Positions 34,058-44,578 of a stretch of 64,000 nucleotides of DNA are shown one piece after another (positions within the stretch are counted from its first letter, which is position 1; every line of letters starts with the position of its first letter). A model generated the notes under the pieces. That model saw only the letters and a program-made list of their open reading frames with translations. It had not been told where the DNA came from and made no database searches. The stretch is from Streptomyces sp. NRRL S-340 (GTDB lineage: Bacteria > Actinomycetota > Actinomycetes > Streptomycetales > Streptomycetaceae). The stretch covers positions 1 to 64,000 of the forward strand of contig NZ_JOIY01000030.1 in the NCBI RefSeq assembly GCF_000720185.1. Reading direction: 5' to 3'. The translations under genes and the position numbers were made by a program.

Positions 34058-35094
34058 TACCGGACCGCCCCGGCCGGGGAGCCCCGGCCCCGTCTCCCTG
34101 CCGCGCACGGCCGCGGGTGACCGTACGTCCGTGGACCGCGCGCTCCGGCAGACCGTACGCCCGCGGACCGTACGGCCGTACGGTCGAACCGGCGCCTGGG
34201 TCGCGCGGGTGTGCGAGCGGGGAGGGCAACACGCCCGGCCGCGCGAGGAGTTCGCGGCGGCCCGCGCGGGTTCAACGGTGGTGCGGCAGGCGTGCGCGGG
34301 CCCGTGCGCCGGGGTCCGGTGCGGCCCGGCGCACGGGCGGGCGCGGCGCGCCGCCCTCGGCACCGGCGTCCGGATCACCCGGTGGGAGCCGAGGCGGTCC
34401 GTACGGCGCGCGGCGGACCCACCGGTGCGCCCCGCCCCTTCCCGCTCCGGGGACACCGCGCTGCCCGCACCGGTCTCACCAGGCAGTCCTCCGCCCCGCC
34501 CGCCGCTCCCGGCGGGCGGCGCGGCCGGTCCCGCCCCGGCGCTCCCGCGACGCGGAGTGAGGGGCGCCCGGAGCCGGCCCCGGTGCCGGAATGCCGCGCG
34601 TCTCCGTGCCCATCGTGCCGTCCGGCCGCTCGCGCTCCGGTCCTCGCGGACCCGCGGCCCACCTTGATCACGGAGAGTCGCCTCCGGAAGGCGGTCCCGG
34701 ACAGGTCTCGTCACGTCCCGGAGTCGCCGCCCCGCTCGGGTACCTTGTGTGGGATGCGAGTGGTTCCGATGGCCGGTGGTCGCGGTGTTGCCCGAGCGGC
34801 GACTCCGGATCCGGCGGTGCGTGCCGCTGTTCGCGAGGTCGGGCGGCCCGTCCCGCCCACTTGTGCGACTCCCCGCGGCGGGCGTCGCACAGTATGCCGC
34901 ACGGGTACTCCTTCGCGCGGGAATATGCCCGAAGCGCTTGTTGCGGTGACGGTACGTCAACCATGCTGGCTCGCAAGGGAGTCACAGTCCGTGACCCTTG
35001 CTCTGGCCGTTGTTCTGGCCATGCAGAGAATGGCTGTGATCGTGGCCCCGTCCGGCGCGGGGTCACGGGTCCGCCGGTTCGGATGGTGTGAGCG
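34058..35094. other. 1.04-kb region without a supported gene
   Basis: The first 680 bp are extremely GC-rich, with repeated CCGTACG words and a hairpin at 34072-34089 (terminator-like). From about 34870 to 35050 the base composition is lower (TATGCC, GAATATG, GTTGTTCTGGCC), suggesting the promoter of the ATPase gene. Open frames here have Arg/Pro-rich, unconserved-looking products and no ribosome sites, so none is called. Confidence 0.55.
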
Positions 35095-35745
35095 GTGCAG
35101 GTGCTTCAAGTGCAGCTGGAGATCCGGCCCGACCCCGCGGAGGTGGGGCGGGCCCGCGAGTGGGCCCGTTCGCGTCTGGCCCGGTCGGGGATAGCGGCCG
35201 ACGAGCCGCTCGCCGAGACGCTGGTCCTGCTCGTCTCCGAGCTGGTCACCAACGCGGTGGTGCACACCGGTTGTCCGGCCGTCCTGAGACTCTCGCTGCC
35301 CGGCGCGGCGGCCGACGCGGCCACCGTGCGCCTGGAGGTCGCCGACGCCAGCACCTGCGCCCCGCAACCGCGTTGCGCGGGCGACGAGGCCACGAACGGC
35401 CGGGGACTCGCCCTGGTCGACGGGCTGGCCGACCGCTGGGGCTGGAGCGCCGAGGGCGCGGGCAAGCGCATCTGGTGCGAACTGGACCGCTGTCCGCCGC
35501 CGCCCCCGGCGGTGACGGCGGTGCCCACGACGGTGACCGCGGTGCCCGCGGCCTGCGGGGGCCAGGCGCCGGTGTGCGGCGGAACCGGGCTGGAGGCGGC
35601 GGCCTACCGGGGCGTGGGCCTCGCCGGTCAGCCCGGCACGGGGCTCACCGGTCACTGGAGCATGGGTCTCGTCCGGTTCCTGGGCGAGGGTCTCACCGCC
35701 TGTCCGGGCGCGGTCCGCGCAGGGCTGCGGTACGAGGTGGTGTGA
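35095..35745 (+). CDS. Anti-sigma-type ATPase (HATPase_c, RsbW/SpoIIAB-like)
   Basis: A 216-residue protein. Residues about 1-135 form a histidine-kinase-like ATPase fold with N-box ELVTNAVVHT and G-box GRGLALVDGLADRWG. The C-terminal 80 residues are Gly/Ala/Thr-rich without a domain. Such proteins in streptomycetes bind sigma factors or phosphorylate STAS antagonists. Start GTG 35095, with another in-frame GTG at 35101; no strong ribosome site is visible. Confidence 0.82.
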   Translation: MQVLQVQLEIRPDPAEVGRAREWARSRLARSGIAADEPLAETLVLLVSELVTNAVVHTGCPAVLRLSLPGAAADAATVRLEVADASTCAPQPRCAGDEATNGRGLALVDGLADRWGWSAEGAGKRIWCELDRCPPPPPAVTAVPTTVTAVPAACGGQAPVCGGTGLEAAAYRGVGLAGQPGTGLTGHWSMGLVRFLGEGLTACPGAVRAGLRYEVV

Positions 35746-36166
35746 GCCCCGGTCCGGACACGACCGGAGGGGCCGGTTCCGTCACCGGCTCCGGGCCGGC
35801 CGGGAGGCCGTGCGCCGGGGGTGCTTCCGTGCGCGCCCGTTGCGATCCCGGCACAACGGGCAAATCGCCAGACGGCTGTTGACGGACCGTGTCCGTTTGA
35901 TCACGCTTGGGGCAGCGATTCGCCGTGAGGGGACGTCGAGGGTGCCCGCAACCGGAGCCCTCGACGAGTGTGAGTCGTGAGGTCGGCGCCGACCGGTCCC
36001 GTCAGGAGCGAGGGGGGTGGGGCCGGGGCGCCGGAGCCGGATGGCGGCGCGCGGTGTCGTGCTCGGGGCAGGCATGGGCGCGCCGCCACCCGGAACCCGC
36101 CGTCCACAGCCTGTGGACGGCACACGGCTCGGACCGTACGGCGTCGGGGCACCGGACCGTACGGCG
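35746..36166. other. 421-bp region between convergent ATPase and serine-hydrolase genes
   Basis: It contains an inverted repeat GTCGAGGG/CCCTCGAC (35935-35942 and 35958-35965), terminator-like. An open frame on the plus strand (35907-36275) reads into the hydrolase gene antisense and shows no domain, so it is not called. Confidence 0.5.
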
Positions 36167-37012
36167 TCAGTGTCCGGACACCGTCGACGAGACGGCGGCG
36201 CGCGCCGTCCGCTGGACCAGGGAGACGCCCTCGCCCATCGAGGCGTTGCCGTCGGAGAGGACCGCCACCAGGTAGCGGTGCCCGTCCACCGTGATGCGGC
36301 CGACGCTGTTGACGTCCCACAGGCCGGAGGTGCTGCGCTGGAGCCACCCGTTCTTCAGTGCCGTGGCCGACGGCGTCCCGGCCGCCGAGACGCCCCAGGC
36401 CTGCTCCGGTTCCACCGTGTTCATCAGGGTCCGGATGTAGGCGCGGGAGCCGGCGTTCAGCGCACCGCCGGTACCCGCGCGCGCGTCCGTTCCGCCGGCG
36501 GCGCCCGTGTCGAACACCGCGCGCAGCAGCCGGATCTGGTCGCTGGCCGTCGTCCGGGTCAGGCCCCACTTGGCGCCCGGTCCGCCCTTCGTCGCGGTCA
36601 GCCCGAGCCGCTTGTTGGCCGCCTCCAGCCCCGGCGCGCGGCCGATCCGGCGCCACAGGGCGTTCGCCGCCGCGTTGTCGCTGTGCCGGATCATGGGCTC
36701 GGCGTAGGCGCGCTCCTGCGCGGTCAGGGTCCGCCCCGCGTCCTGCGCCTGGAGCAGCGCCGTCGCGAGGATGTCGACCTTGATGATGCTGGCGGTGTCG
36801 TAGGGGACGTCGTCGCCGTACACGGCGGGTTCGCGTCCGGAGCCGTCCAAGGGGAGCACCGCCGCCGTCACGCGGGACCGGTCCGGGGCCTGGTCCTGCG
36901 CCTGCGCCGGTGCGGCGGCGCCCAGGACGCCGGCGGACAGCAGGGCCGCGGCGGAGGCGAGGAGGGCGCCGGTCCGCGAGGGGCGCGGCAGGGAGCGCAA
37001 GCGTTTCAGCAT
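36167..37012 (-). CDS. Secreted serine hydrolase (class A beta-lactamase-like fold)
   Basis: A 281-residue exported protein: signal peptide of about 38 residues ending APAQAQ, then a penicillin-recognising fold with S-x-x-K in TASIIKVD (Ser75, Lys78), S-D-N in RHSDNAAAN (Ser111-Asn113) and K-N-G in LKNGWLQRS. These are the three catalytic motifs of class A-like serine hydrolases, with KNG replacing KTG. Role may be in cell-wall remodelling or beta-lactam hydrolysis; substrate untested. Convergent with the ATPase gene. Confidence 0.87.
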   Translation of the reverse strand: MLKRLRSLPRPSRTGALLASAAALLSAGVLGAAAPAQAQDQAPDRSRVTAAVLPLDGSGREPAVYGDDVPYDTASIIKVDILATALLQAQDAGRTLTAQERAYAEPMIRHSDNAAANALWRRIGRAPGLEAANKRLGLTATKGGPGAKWGLTRTTASDQIRLLRAVFDTGAAGGTDARAGTGGALNAGSRAYIRTLMNTVEPEQAWGVSAAGTPSATALKNGWLQRSTSGLWDVNSVGRITVDGHRYLVAVLSDGNASMGEGVSLVQRTARAAVSSTVSGH

Positions 37013-37163
37013 GGCCGAAACATAGACAGAACACCCGCCGTCGGTCGGTGACTCCCGTCACCGAAATCCCCTTTTCGCCTGGATTGTGAGAAGGGCCATA
37101 GAAGGGGAGGGACGCTGTGCGTCGGAGAGGGCGAGGGGAACGAGGGGGGACGGGCTGGAGAGG

Positions 37164-38375
<1,212 letters not shown>

Positions 38376-38447
38376 GGCCCGATCTTAGTGAATGCTGGCC
38401 TTCGGGCCACTCGATGGGCGCGGGGCCGCCCCGCGAAGCTGAGTGAC

Positions 38448-39758
38448 GTGACCCAGACAACGGAATCTGCTCTCGACACCGAGGCCCGGACACCGCCCCG
38501 GCGCAGGGCGCGCGTGCACCGCGCGTGGTTCGTCGCCGCCGTCACCTTCGTGACCATCATCGGAGCGGCGGCGTTCCGGTCGCTGCCCGGACTGCTCATC
38601 GACCCGCTGCACCAGGAGTTCGGCTGGTCGCGCGGCACGATCGGGGCCGCCGTCTCGCTCAACCTCGCGCTGTACGGCCTCACCGCGCCCTTCGCCGCCG
38701 CGCTGATGGACCGCTTCGGCATCCGCAAGGTGGTCGCCGTCGCGCTGACCGTGATCGCGGTCGGCTCGGGCCTGACGGTGTGGATGACGGCCGCCTGGCA
38801 GCTGTGGCTGTGCTGGGGCCTGCTGGTCGGCCTCGGCTCCGGCTCGATGGCGCTGGCCTTCGCGGCCACGGTCACCAACCGCTGGTTCACCGAGCGGCGC
38901 GGCCTGGTCAGCGGCATCCTCACCGCCGCCTCCGCCTCCGGCCAGCTGATCTTCCTGCCCGTCCTGTCCTGGACGGTCCAGTCGCACGGCTGGCGTCCGG
39001 CGGCCGTGACCGTGGCGCTGGCGGCGCTCGCCGTCGTGCCGTTCGTCTGGCTGCTGCTGCGCGACCACCCGGCGGACGTGGGCGCACGCCCGTACGGCGC
39101 ACCGGAGTTCGTACCGAAGCCGGCCCCGGTGCCGGGAGCGGCCCGCCGCACGCTCGGCGTGCTGTTCTCGGCGGTGCGCACCGGGCCCTTCTGGCTGCTG
39201 GCCGGCTCCTTCGCGATCTGCGGTGCCTCCACGAACGGCCTGATCCAGACGCACTTCGTGCCCGCCGCCCACGACCACGGGATGCCCGTCACGACAGCGG
39301 CGTCGCTGCTCGCGGTCGTCGGTGTGTTCGACGTGGCCGGAACCATCGCCTCGGGCTGGTTCACCGACCGTTTCGAGCCACGCCGGCTGCTCGCGGTCTA
39401 CTACGCGCTGCGGGGTGTCGCCCTGCTCTTCCTGCCCATGCTGCTCGCGCCGGGCGTGCACCCGCCCATGATCTTCTTCATCGTCTTCTACGGCCTCGAC
39501 TGGGTCGCCACGGTCCCGCCCACCCTGGCCCTGTGCCGGGAGCACTACGGCGAGGACAGCGCGATCGTCTTCGGCTGGGTCCTCGCCTCCCACCAGGTCG
39601 GCGCGGCACTCGTCGCCTACCTCGGCGGGGTCGCCCGCGACGTCTTCGGCTCGTACGACGTCGTCTGGTACGCCTCCGGGGCGCTGTGCGCCGCGGCCGC
39701 GCTGATGGCCCTGGTGATCCGGCGCCGGCCGCGCGCCCTCGCCGTGGCGGCCGCCTAG
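38448..39758 (+). CDS. MFS transporter (OFA/monocarboxylate-like)
   Basis: A 436-residue, 12-segment major facilitator protein. The motif-A-like loop DRFGIRKV lies between TM2 and TM3 (about residues 88-95), and RFEPRRL marks the second half. The sequence type resembles oxalate:formate/monocarboxylate MFS members. GTG 38448 is chosen; the frame remains open upstream through the antisense of the regulator gene, which is an artefact. It is divergent from the GlxA-type regulator across 72 bp, a common regulator-target arrangement. Confidence 0.9.
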   Translation: MTQTTESALDTEARTPPRRRARVHRAWFVAAVTFVTIIGAAAFRSLPGLLIDPLHQEFGWSRGTIGAAVSLNLALYGLTAPFAAALMDRFGIRKVVAVALTVIAVGSGLTVWMTAAWQLWLCWGLLVGLGSGSMALAFAATVTNRWFTERRGLVSGILTAASASGQLIFLPVLSWTVQSHGWRPAAVTVALAALAVVPFVWLLLRDHPADVGARPYGAPEFVPKPAPVPGAARRTLGVLFSAVRTGPFWLLAGSFAICGASTNGLIQTHFVPAAHDHGMPVTTAASLLAVVGVFDVAGTIASGWFTDRFEPRRLLAVYYALRGVALLFLPMLLAPGVHPPMIFFIVFYGLDWVATVPPTLALCREHYGEDSAIVFGWVLASHQVGAALVAYLGGVARDVFGSYDVVWYASGALCAAAALMALVIRRRPRALAVAAA

Positions 39759-39821
39759 GTCCTGGCGTCACCTGCCCGTCGCGGGGCAGGCGGGAATGTG
39801 ACGACAGGGCCCAGGGGGGTG

Positions 39822-41000
39822 TCAGCGGTGGGCGCGGGCGACCGCCTTGGCGATCTTCTCCGCGTCCCGGGCCAGTTCGCGGAGCATGCCGCTGATGGGG
39901 TTGGTGAAGCCGGTGAAGTACAGGCCGGGCGCGTCCGGGGCGGTGCGGGCGCCCCGGACGACGGGCCTGCCGTCGGGAGCCAGCACGCCCAGGTGCCCCA
40001 CCAGGGGCTCCAGACCGCGGGAGTAGCCGGTGGCCGCGATGACGGCGTCCGGCTCGATGCGGTCGCCGTCGGCGAGGACGACCTTGCCGTCCTCGAAGCC
40101 GTCGACGGCCGCCACGATCTCGACCCGGCCGCCGCGCACGGCGTCGACGAGGCCGACGTCCTGGACGGGGATCGCGCCCTCCTCGACCCGTGAGTACAGG
40201 CCGGTGTCCGGGCGGGGCAGGCCGTGGGCCGACAGGTCGGGCGTGCTCAGCCGCGTCAGCGGCCCGGCGAGCCGGTCGACGAGCGCGACGGGCAGGCGAC
40301 GGCACAGGACGCCCGTGTACTGCGCGGGCCACCCGGCGGTCGACCGGCGCAGGATGTGCGGGACGGTGCGCACGGCCAGCCGTACCCGTGCGGCGCCGCC
40401 CTCGACGAGGTCGACGGCTATCTCGGCACCGGTGTTGCCGATGCCGACGACGAGCACGTCCCGGCCGGCGTACGGGCCGGGCGAGCGGTACTCGGCGGCG
40501 TGCAGCAGGGTGCCGGGGTAGGCGGCGCGGCCGGGCCAGTCGGGCAGGCGGGGGGTGTGGTTGTAGCCGGTGGCCACCACCACGGCGGCGCCCGTCAGCT
40601 TGCGGCCGCCGGTGGCGTGCAGCAGCCAGCCGGTGCCGTCGGGGGCGCGTTCGACGCGGGAGACCTCGACGCCGGTCACGATCTCCAGTGCGTGGTGCTC
40701 GGCGTACTTCTCGAGGTACCGCACGACGTCGTCGCGGGCCACCCACCGGCCGAACCGGCGCGGCATCGGCAGGCCGGGCAGTGCGGAGAGCCGGCGGGTG
40801 GTGTGCAGGTGCAGGCGGTCGTAGTGCCGCCGCCAGGACGCCCCGACGCGGTCGGACCGCTCCAGCACGACGGCGCGCACGCCCCGCGCGCGCAGCGCGT
40901 ACGCGGCGGCCAGACCGCCGGGACCGCCGCCGATGACGTAGACGGGGCGGTCGGTGCGCTCCGGGGCGGGAGCGGAGGCGGTGGACGGGGAGTCGGCCAT
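39822..41000 (-). CDS. FAD/NAD(P)-binding monooxygenase-like protein
   Basis: A 392-residue flavoprotein with an N-terminal FAD motif VYVIGGGPGGLAAAYALRARG and a central NAD(P)H motif DVLVVGIGNTGAEIA; an ATGY motif (VIAATGYSRGL) follows, as in YUCCA/FMO-type N-hydroxylating or flavin monooxygenases. Substrate unknown. ATG 41000. Convergent with the MFS gene. Confidence 0.87.
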   Translation of the reverse strand: MADSPSTASAPAPERTDRPVYVIGGGPGGLAAAYALRARGVRAVVLERSDRVGASWRRHYDRLHLHTTRRLSALPGLPMPRRFGRWVARDDVVRYLEKYAEHHALEIVTGVEVSRVERAPDGTGWLLHATGGRKLTGAAVVVATGYNHTPRLPDWPGRAAYPGTLLHAAEYRSPGPYAGRDVLVVGIGNTGAEIAVDLVEGGAARVRLAVRTVPHILRRSTAGWPAQYTGVLCRRLPVALVDRLAGPLTRLSTPDLSAHGLPRPDTGLYSRVEEGAIPVQDVGLVDAVRGGRVEIVAAVDGFEDGKVVLADGDRIEPDAVIAATGYSRGLEPLVGHLGVLAPDGRPVVRGARTAPDAPGLYFTGFTNPISGMLRELARDAEKIAKAVARAHR

Positions 41001-41225
41001 GAGCGCGAGCGTAATCAGGCCCCCGCTTGATGGGTCTCGGTCAAGACCGGAATTGGTTGCGGATCGGTCACGCACGACCGTGCAGGGCGTCGCGCCGGGG
41101 CCCCGGACGGTCCGGCGCCCGATCGACGGCGTGCCGGCCCGGCCGGACCCTCGACGGCCGGCCCGGCGGCGCGGCGGCCCGTGATCCGGATGTGGCGGTC
41201 CCGCTCATTCGGCCAGAATGACCGG

Positions 41226-41837
41226 ATGGCCGAGATACGTGAGAAGTCCCTTGCCGACCCCGCCCCCGAACTGCGGGGCCACGGCCTGCGGCTCCGTCTG
41301 TGGGACCCGGCGTCCGAGACCGATCTGGAGAGCTGGCTGCGGGGGCGGTCCGACCCGGAGTTCCGGCGCTGGAACACACCGCTGATCCTGGAACGGGACC
41401 TGGCCGACGCGCGCGAATCGCTCACCGCCCACGTGCAGAGCGCCGTCGACGGCACGGGCGTGCCGTTCTGCGTCACGGACGAGGCGACCGGCGAGAGGCT
41501 CGGCCACGTCAGTGTCGCCGTCATCAGCCGCCCCATGCGCTCCGGGCGCGTCGGCTACTGGGTGCTGCCGGAGGCGCGCGGGCGCGGTGTCGCCACGCTC
41601 TCCCTGCTCCTCGCCGGCCGCTGGGCCTTCACGGAGTTCGGCCTGCACCGCCTCGAACTGGGCCACGCCGTCGGCCACGAGGCGTCCTGTCGCGTCGCCG
41701 AGCGCTGCGGCTACCTGTACGAGGGGACCGCGCGCGGCGCGATGTGGGAGGCGGGACGCCACGACGCCTTCCGGGACTGCCACTTGCACGCCCGGCTGGC
41801 CACGGACCCCGAGCCCGAGCCGCCTGCGCCGCGCTGA
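41226..41837 (+). CDS. GNAT-family N-acetyltransferase (RimJ/RimL-like)
   Basis: A 203-residue acetyltransferase of the RimJ/RimL subgroup: RLRLWDPASETDLESWLRG, SGRVGYWVLPEARGRGVATLSLLLAGRWAFTEFGLHRLELGHAVGH and CRVAERCGYLYEGTAR. Substrate may be a ribosomal or other N-terminal amine, but is unknown. ATG 41226. The next GNAT gene starts 59 bp downstream. Confidence 0.88.
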   Translation: MAEIREKSLADPAPELRGHGLRLRLWDPASETDLESWLRGRSDPEFRRWNTPLILERDLADARESLTAHVQSAVDGTGVPFCVTDEATGERLGHVSVAVISRPMRSGRVGYWVLPEARGRGVATLSLLLAGRWAFTEFGLHRLELGHAVGHEASCRVAERCGYLYEGTARGAMWEAGRHDAFRDCHLHARLATDPEPEPPAPR

Positions 41838-41896
41838 CCCGGGCGGCACCGGCGTAATTCGGAGGCGGACCCGACGGCGGGGCGGAATCATGAAGC

Positions 41897-42847
41897 ATGG
41901 CTCCTGACGACTGGTACCTCACCCGTGACCTCGACGAATTCCTCGCGCGTGCCGGGGAGTTCCTGCGTTCCCGGCCCGACCGGCACACCGTGCACCTGAC
42001 CGTGACGGAGAACCTGCGCGCCCGCGGCGGACGGACGTACGGGGACGGCGCCCCCGAGTTCGGCGTGCTGGAAGGCGAGGCGGTGCGGACGGGCACGCGC
42101 GGCGTGCGGGCTTCCTTCTTCCGTACGCCCCCGCACCCGCTCGTGCTCACCCCGCTGACCGAGGCGGAGGCCGACGCCCTCGCGGCACGCCTGGCCGGAC
42201 GGGAGCGGGAGAGCACCGCGGGCGCCGGGGGTCCCGGGGGCATCGAGGGGCACACGGGCGCCGGGGGTCTCTCCGGTGTCAACGCCGACCAGGACACGGC
42301 CGCCGCCTTCGCCGCCGCCTGGCACCGCCGCACCGGCGCCCGGACCTGCCTCCAGCGGCGGATGCGGCTGTACCGGCTCGGCGGGCTGACCGTGCCGCGG
42401 CCGGCACCGCCGGGACGGGCGCGGGTGGCCGGCCCGGCGGACCGCGACCTGCTGGCCCGCTGGTACACCGACTTCTGCGCCGCCGTCGGCGAGACGGCCG
42501 TGCGCGACCCGCGGGACTGGGCCGAGGAACACGCCGGATCCGGCGCCGTGACGTTCTGGGAGACCCCGGACGGCACCCCGGTCTCCATGGCAGGCAGGTC
42601 CCCGGTGATCGCCGGACAGGTGCGGGTGACCGCGGTCCACACGCCGGAGCACCTGCGCGGCCGGGGGTACGCGGGCGCCGTCACGGCGGAGGTGAGCCGC
42701 GTCGCCGTGGAGTCCGGCGCGGCCGAGGTGCTGCTCTTCACCGACCTGGCCAACCCCACCAGCAACGGCCTGTACCAGCGGATCGGCTACCGGCCGGTGT
42801 CCGACTTCGCGGTGTACGGATTCGAGCCGGCCGCCCCCACCCCGTGA
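41897..42847 (+). CDS. GNAT-family N-acetyltransferase (FR47-like)
   Basis: A 316-residue protein with a long N-terminal region (about 180 residues, including a Gly-rich insert near residue 105-125) and a C-terminal FR47-type GNAT domain: VRVTAVHTPEHLRGRGYAGAVTAEVSR and FTDLANPTSNGLYQRIGY. Substrate unknown. Follows another GNAT gene on the same strand. Confidence 0.87.
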   Translation: MAPDDWYLTRDLDEFLARAGEFLRSRPDRHTVHLTVTENLRARGGRTYGDGAPEFGVLEGEAVRTGTRGVRASFFRTPPHPLVLTPLTEAEADALAARLAGRERESTAGAGGPGGIEGHTGAGGLSGVNADQDTAAAFAAAWHRRTGARTCLQRRMRLYRLGGLTVPRPAPPGRARVAGPADRDLLARWYTDFCAAVGETAVRDPRDWAEEHAGSGAVTFWETPDGTPVSMAGRSPVIAGQVRVTAVHTPEHLRGRGYAGAVTAEVSRVAVESGAAEVLLFTDLANPTSNGLYQRIGYRPVSDFAVYGFEPAAPTP

Positions 42848-42869
42848 CGGCGGACGGGCGGCGCCGCCG

Positions 42870-43553
42870 TCACGGCCACAGCAGCTCCCTGACCCAGCCC
42901 TCCGGGCCCGTCCGCTCCCGTTCGGCACGGCGGTAGCGGAGGCGTACGTGGCGGCGGCGGGCGTCGCCCTGGAAGAACTCGACCTCGTCGGGGCGCAGGC
43001 GGTACAGGGTCCAGGACGGGACGTCCGCGTCCGGCTCCCGGCCGGCGCGGGCCCAGGCCGCCTGCGACGCCCGGCTCAGTTCACCGAGGGAGTCCAGGAC
43101 CCGGCTCTGCGCGCCGGTGAGGGCGGCGGCCAGGGCGCCGGCCGAGCGGGCGTGCAGGTCCGAGCGGGCCTGCTCGTGGGGCGCGGTCGTGACCGGGCCC
43201 CGCACGCGCACCTGGCGTCCCAGGACGGGCCAGTAGAAGACGAGGGCCGCGTACGGGCGGCGGGACAGGTGGCGGCCCTTGCGGCTGTCCGCGTGGGTGG
43301 CGAAGGCCCAGCCCTCCGCGTCGGCGCCGTGCAGCATCACGACGCGGACGTCCGGGTCGCCGGCCTCGTCGGCCGTCGCCAGGGACATGGTGTGCGGCTC
43401 GCGCTCACCGGCCGCGACCGCCTGCGCGAACCACCGGGTGAACAGGGGGAGCGGGGCGGCGGGCGCCTCCCCCGGGTCGAACGCGGGCAGCTCGGTGACC
43501 TCCGGGTCCCACACACGCAGCGACCTCAGCAGGGCATCGAGTTCCGTGTTCAT
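42870..43553 (-). CDS. Pyridoxamine 5'-phosphate oxidase-family FMN protein (PdxH/PhzG-like paralogue)
   Basis: A 227-residue flavin-fold protein with the family outline (PDVRVVMLHGADAEGWAFATHADSRKGRHL; FYWPVLGRQVRVRG; VEFFQGDARRRHVRLRY). It lacks the PdxH C-terminal R-L-H-D-R, reading RRRHVRLRY, so it is a paralogue of the true pdxH at 13827 with a probably different substrate, such as PhzG-type oxidation. ATG 43553. Confidence 0.85.
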   Translation of the reverse strand: MNTELDALLRSLRVWDPEVTELPAFDPGEAPAAPLPLFTRWFAQAVAAGEREPHTMSLATADEAGDPDVRVVMLHGADAEGWAFATHADSRKGRHLSRRPYAALVFYWPVLGRQVRVRGPVTTAPHEQARSDLHARSAGALAAALTGAQSRVLDSLGELSRASQAAWARAGREPDADVPSWTLYRLRPDEVEFFQGDARRRHVRLRYRRAERERTGPEGWVRELLWP

Positions 43554-43700
43554 GCCCCGAGTATCACCCGGTGCCGTTCCCCCTGCGGCGCCGCGCCGTC
43601 CGTGAGCCGGGCGGGACGGGACCGCGCCTCCGCCCCTGCGCCCTCGCGCTCACGGGTCACGCTCGCGCACACCGGGACGTCCCCGCGCATCCTCTCCCGA

Positions 43701-43772
43701 GATGCCCCACAACGCCACAGGCGGCGGTCCACCCGGGTGAACCGCCGCCTGCCTGACAGGACTTGTGGCATC
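43701..43772. terminator. Strong two-part hairpin between TetR and PNPOx-like genes
   Basis: CAGGCGGCGGT (43718-43728) pairs with ACCGCCGCCTG (43741-43751). An outer stem pairs GATGC...CACAA (43701-43712) with TTGTGGCATC (43763-43772). It lies 37 bp beyond the TetR stop on the minus strand. Confidence 0.7.
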
Positions 43773-43808
43773 AAGGTGCCGCACGGGCGCCCGGTGCCGG
43801 GGGACCGG

Positions 43809-44456
43809 CTATCTCGTCGGCTTCTTCCCGGTGACGCCCAGGTACACCAACAGGGCGAGGTTCGGCTTGAGTTCGGCCTGCTTCACGCCCCAGGAGGTGA
43901 AACCCTTCTGGTGGGAGGCGACCGCGGCGAGCATGGCGACCAGTGAACCGGCGATCGCCGCCGGGTTCACGTCCTTGTCGACCTTGCCCTTGGACTGGAG
44001 TTCGGCAACCGAATCCGTGAGGGAGCCGTTCACCGCGTTCAGGATCTTCATACGGAGCTTGTAGAAGCGCTTGTCGCCCTCGGCGGCCCCGAGGTCGACC
44101 ACGCGCAGGATCGCGTCGTTGCGGCGCCAGAAGTCCAGGAAGCCGTCGACGAGTTCCTGGGCGGTCTGCCAGCCGGCCTTGCCGACCCACGACCTGCCTT
44201 CGAGGAGCCCGGTCAAATCGGCGCTCTCGGCGGCCATTTGCTCGGCGATCTCCAGGACGGCGCCTTCGACGTCCGGGAAGTACTGGTAGAAGGTCGCGGG
44301 TGAAGTCCCCGCCTTCCGGGCGACATCGATGACTTTGACATCCCGGTAGGGCGAGGAGCTGAGCATCTCGCTGAGGCAGTCGAGCAGCTTCTGCCGGGTC
44401 GCCTGCCCTCGCCGGCCGGCCACGCGGCCGTCGACGGTACGCACTTGTCCTGTCAT
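43809..44456 (-). CDS. TetR-family transcriptional regulator
   Basis: A 215-residue regulator with a TetR helix-turn-helix at about 20-65 (GQATRQKLLDCLSEMLSSSPYRDVKVIDVARKAGTSPATFYQYF). The C-terminal ligand domain includes AELQSKGKVDKDVNPAAIAGSLVAMLAAVASH. The ligand and targets are unknown. Divergent from the KbpA-like gene across 122 bp, so it may regulate that gene and itself. Confidence 0.9.
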   Translation of the reverse strand: MTGQVRTVDGRVAGRRGQATRQKLLDCLSEMLSSSPYRDVKVIDVARKAGTSPATFYQYFPDVEGAVLEIAEQMAAESADLTGLLEGRSWVGKAGWQTAQELVDGFLDFWRRNDAILRVVDLGAAEGDKRFYKLRMKILNAVNGSLTDSVAELQSKGKVDKDVNPAAIAGSLVAMLAAVASHQKGFTSWGVKQAELKPNLALLVYLGVTGKKPTR

Positions 44457-44578
44457 GTCGTCAGCTTACCGAGGGGTGATGGGAGCGCGATTCGGCCGAC
44501 TGCAAATGGGGTGCGCGGGCGCCGAGAGGCAGGTGTGCCTGGTCTGCGGGCTGCGGGAGTCCCGGCTACTTTGACGGC

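Noticed and set aside
34145..34195. Repeated CCGTACG words as an operator cluster
   Set aside because: CGTACGG/CCGTACG words occur throughout the window and show no regular spacing here.
34211..35194. Plus-strand frames in the 1-kb gap before the ATPase gene
   Set aside because: Arg/Pro/Gly-rich products without domains or ribosome sites; frames overlap the start of the ATPase in the wrong phase.
35907..36275. Plus-strand 122-codon frame after the ATPase gene
   Set aside because: Basic, low-complexity product, no ribosome site, and it runs antisense into the hydrolase gene.
36017..37051. Plus-strand 344-codon frame over the serine-hydrolase gene
   Set aside because: Antisense to a gene with signal peptide and all three catalytic motifs.
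38448..39758. Longer 890-codon frame for the MFS transporter starting at 37086
   Set aside because: The extension is antisense to the GlxA-type regulator and crosses the divergent promoter.
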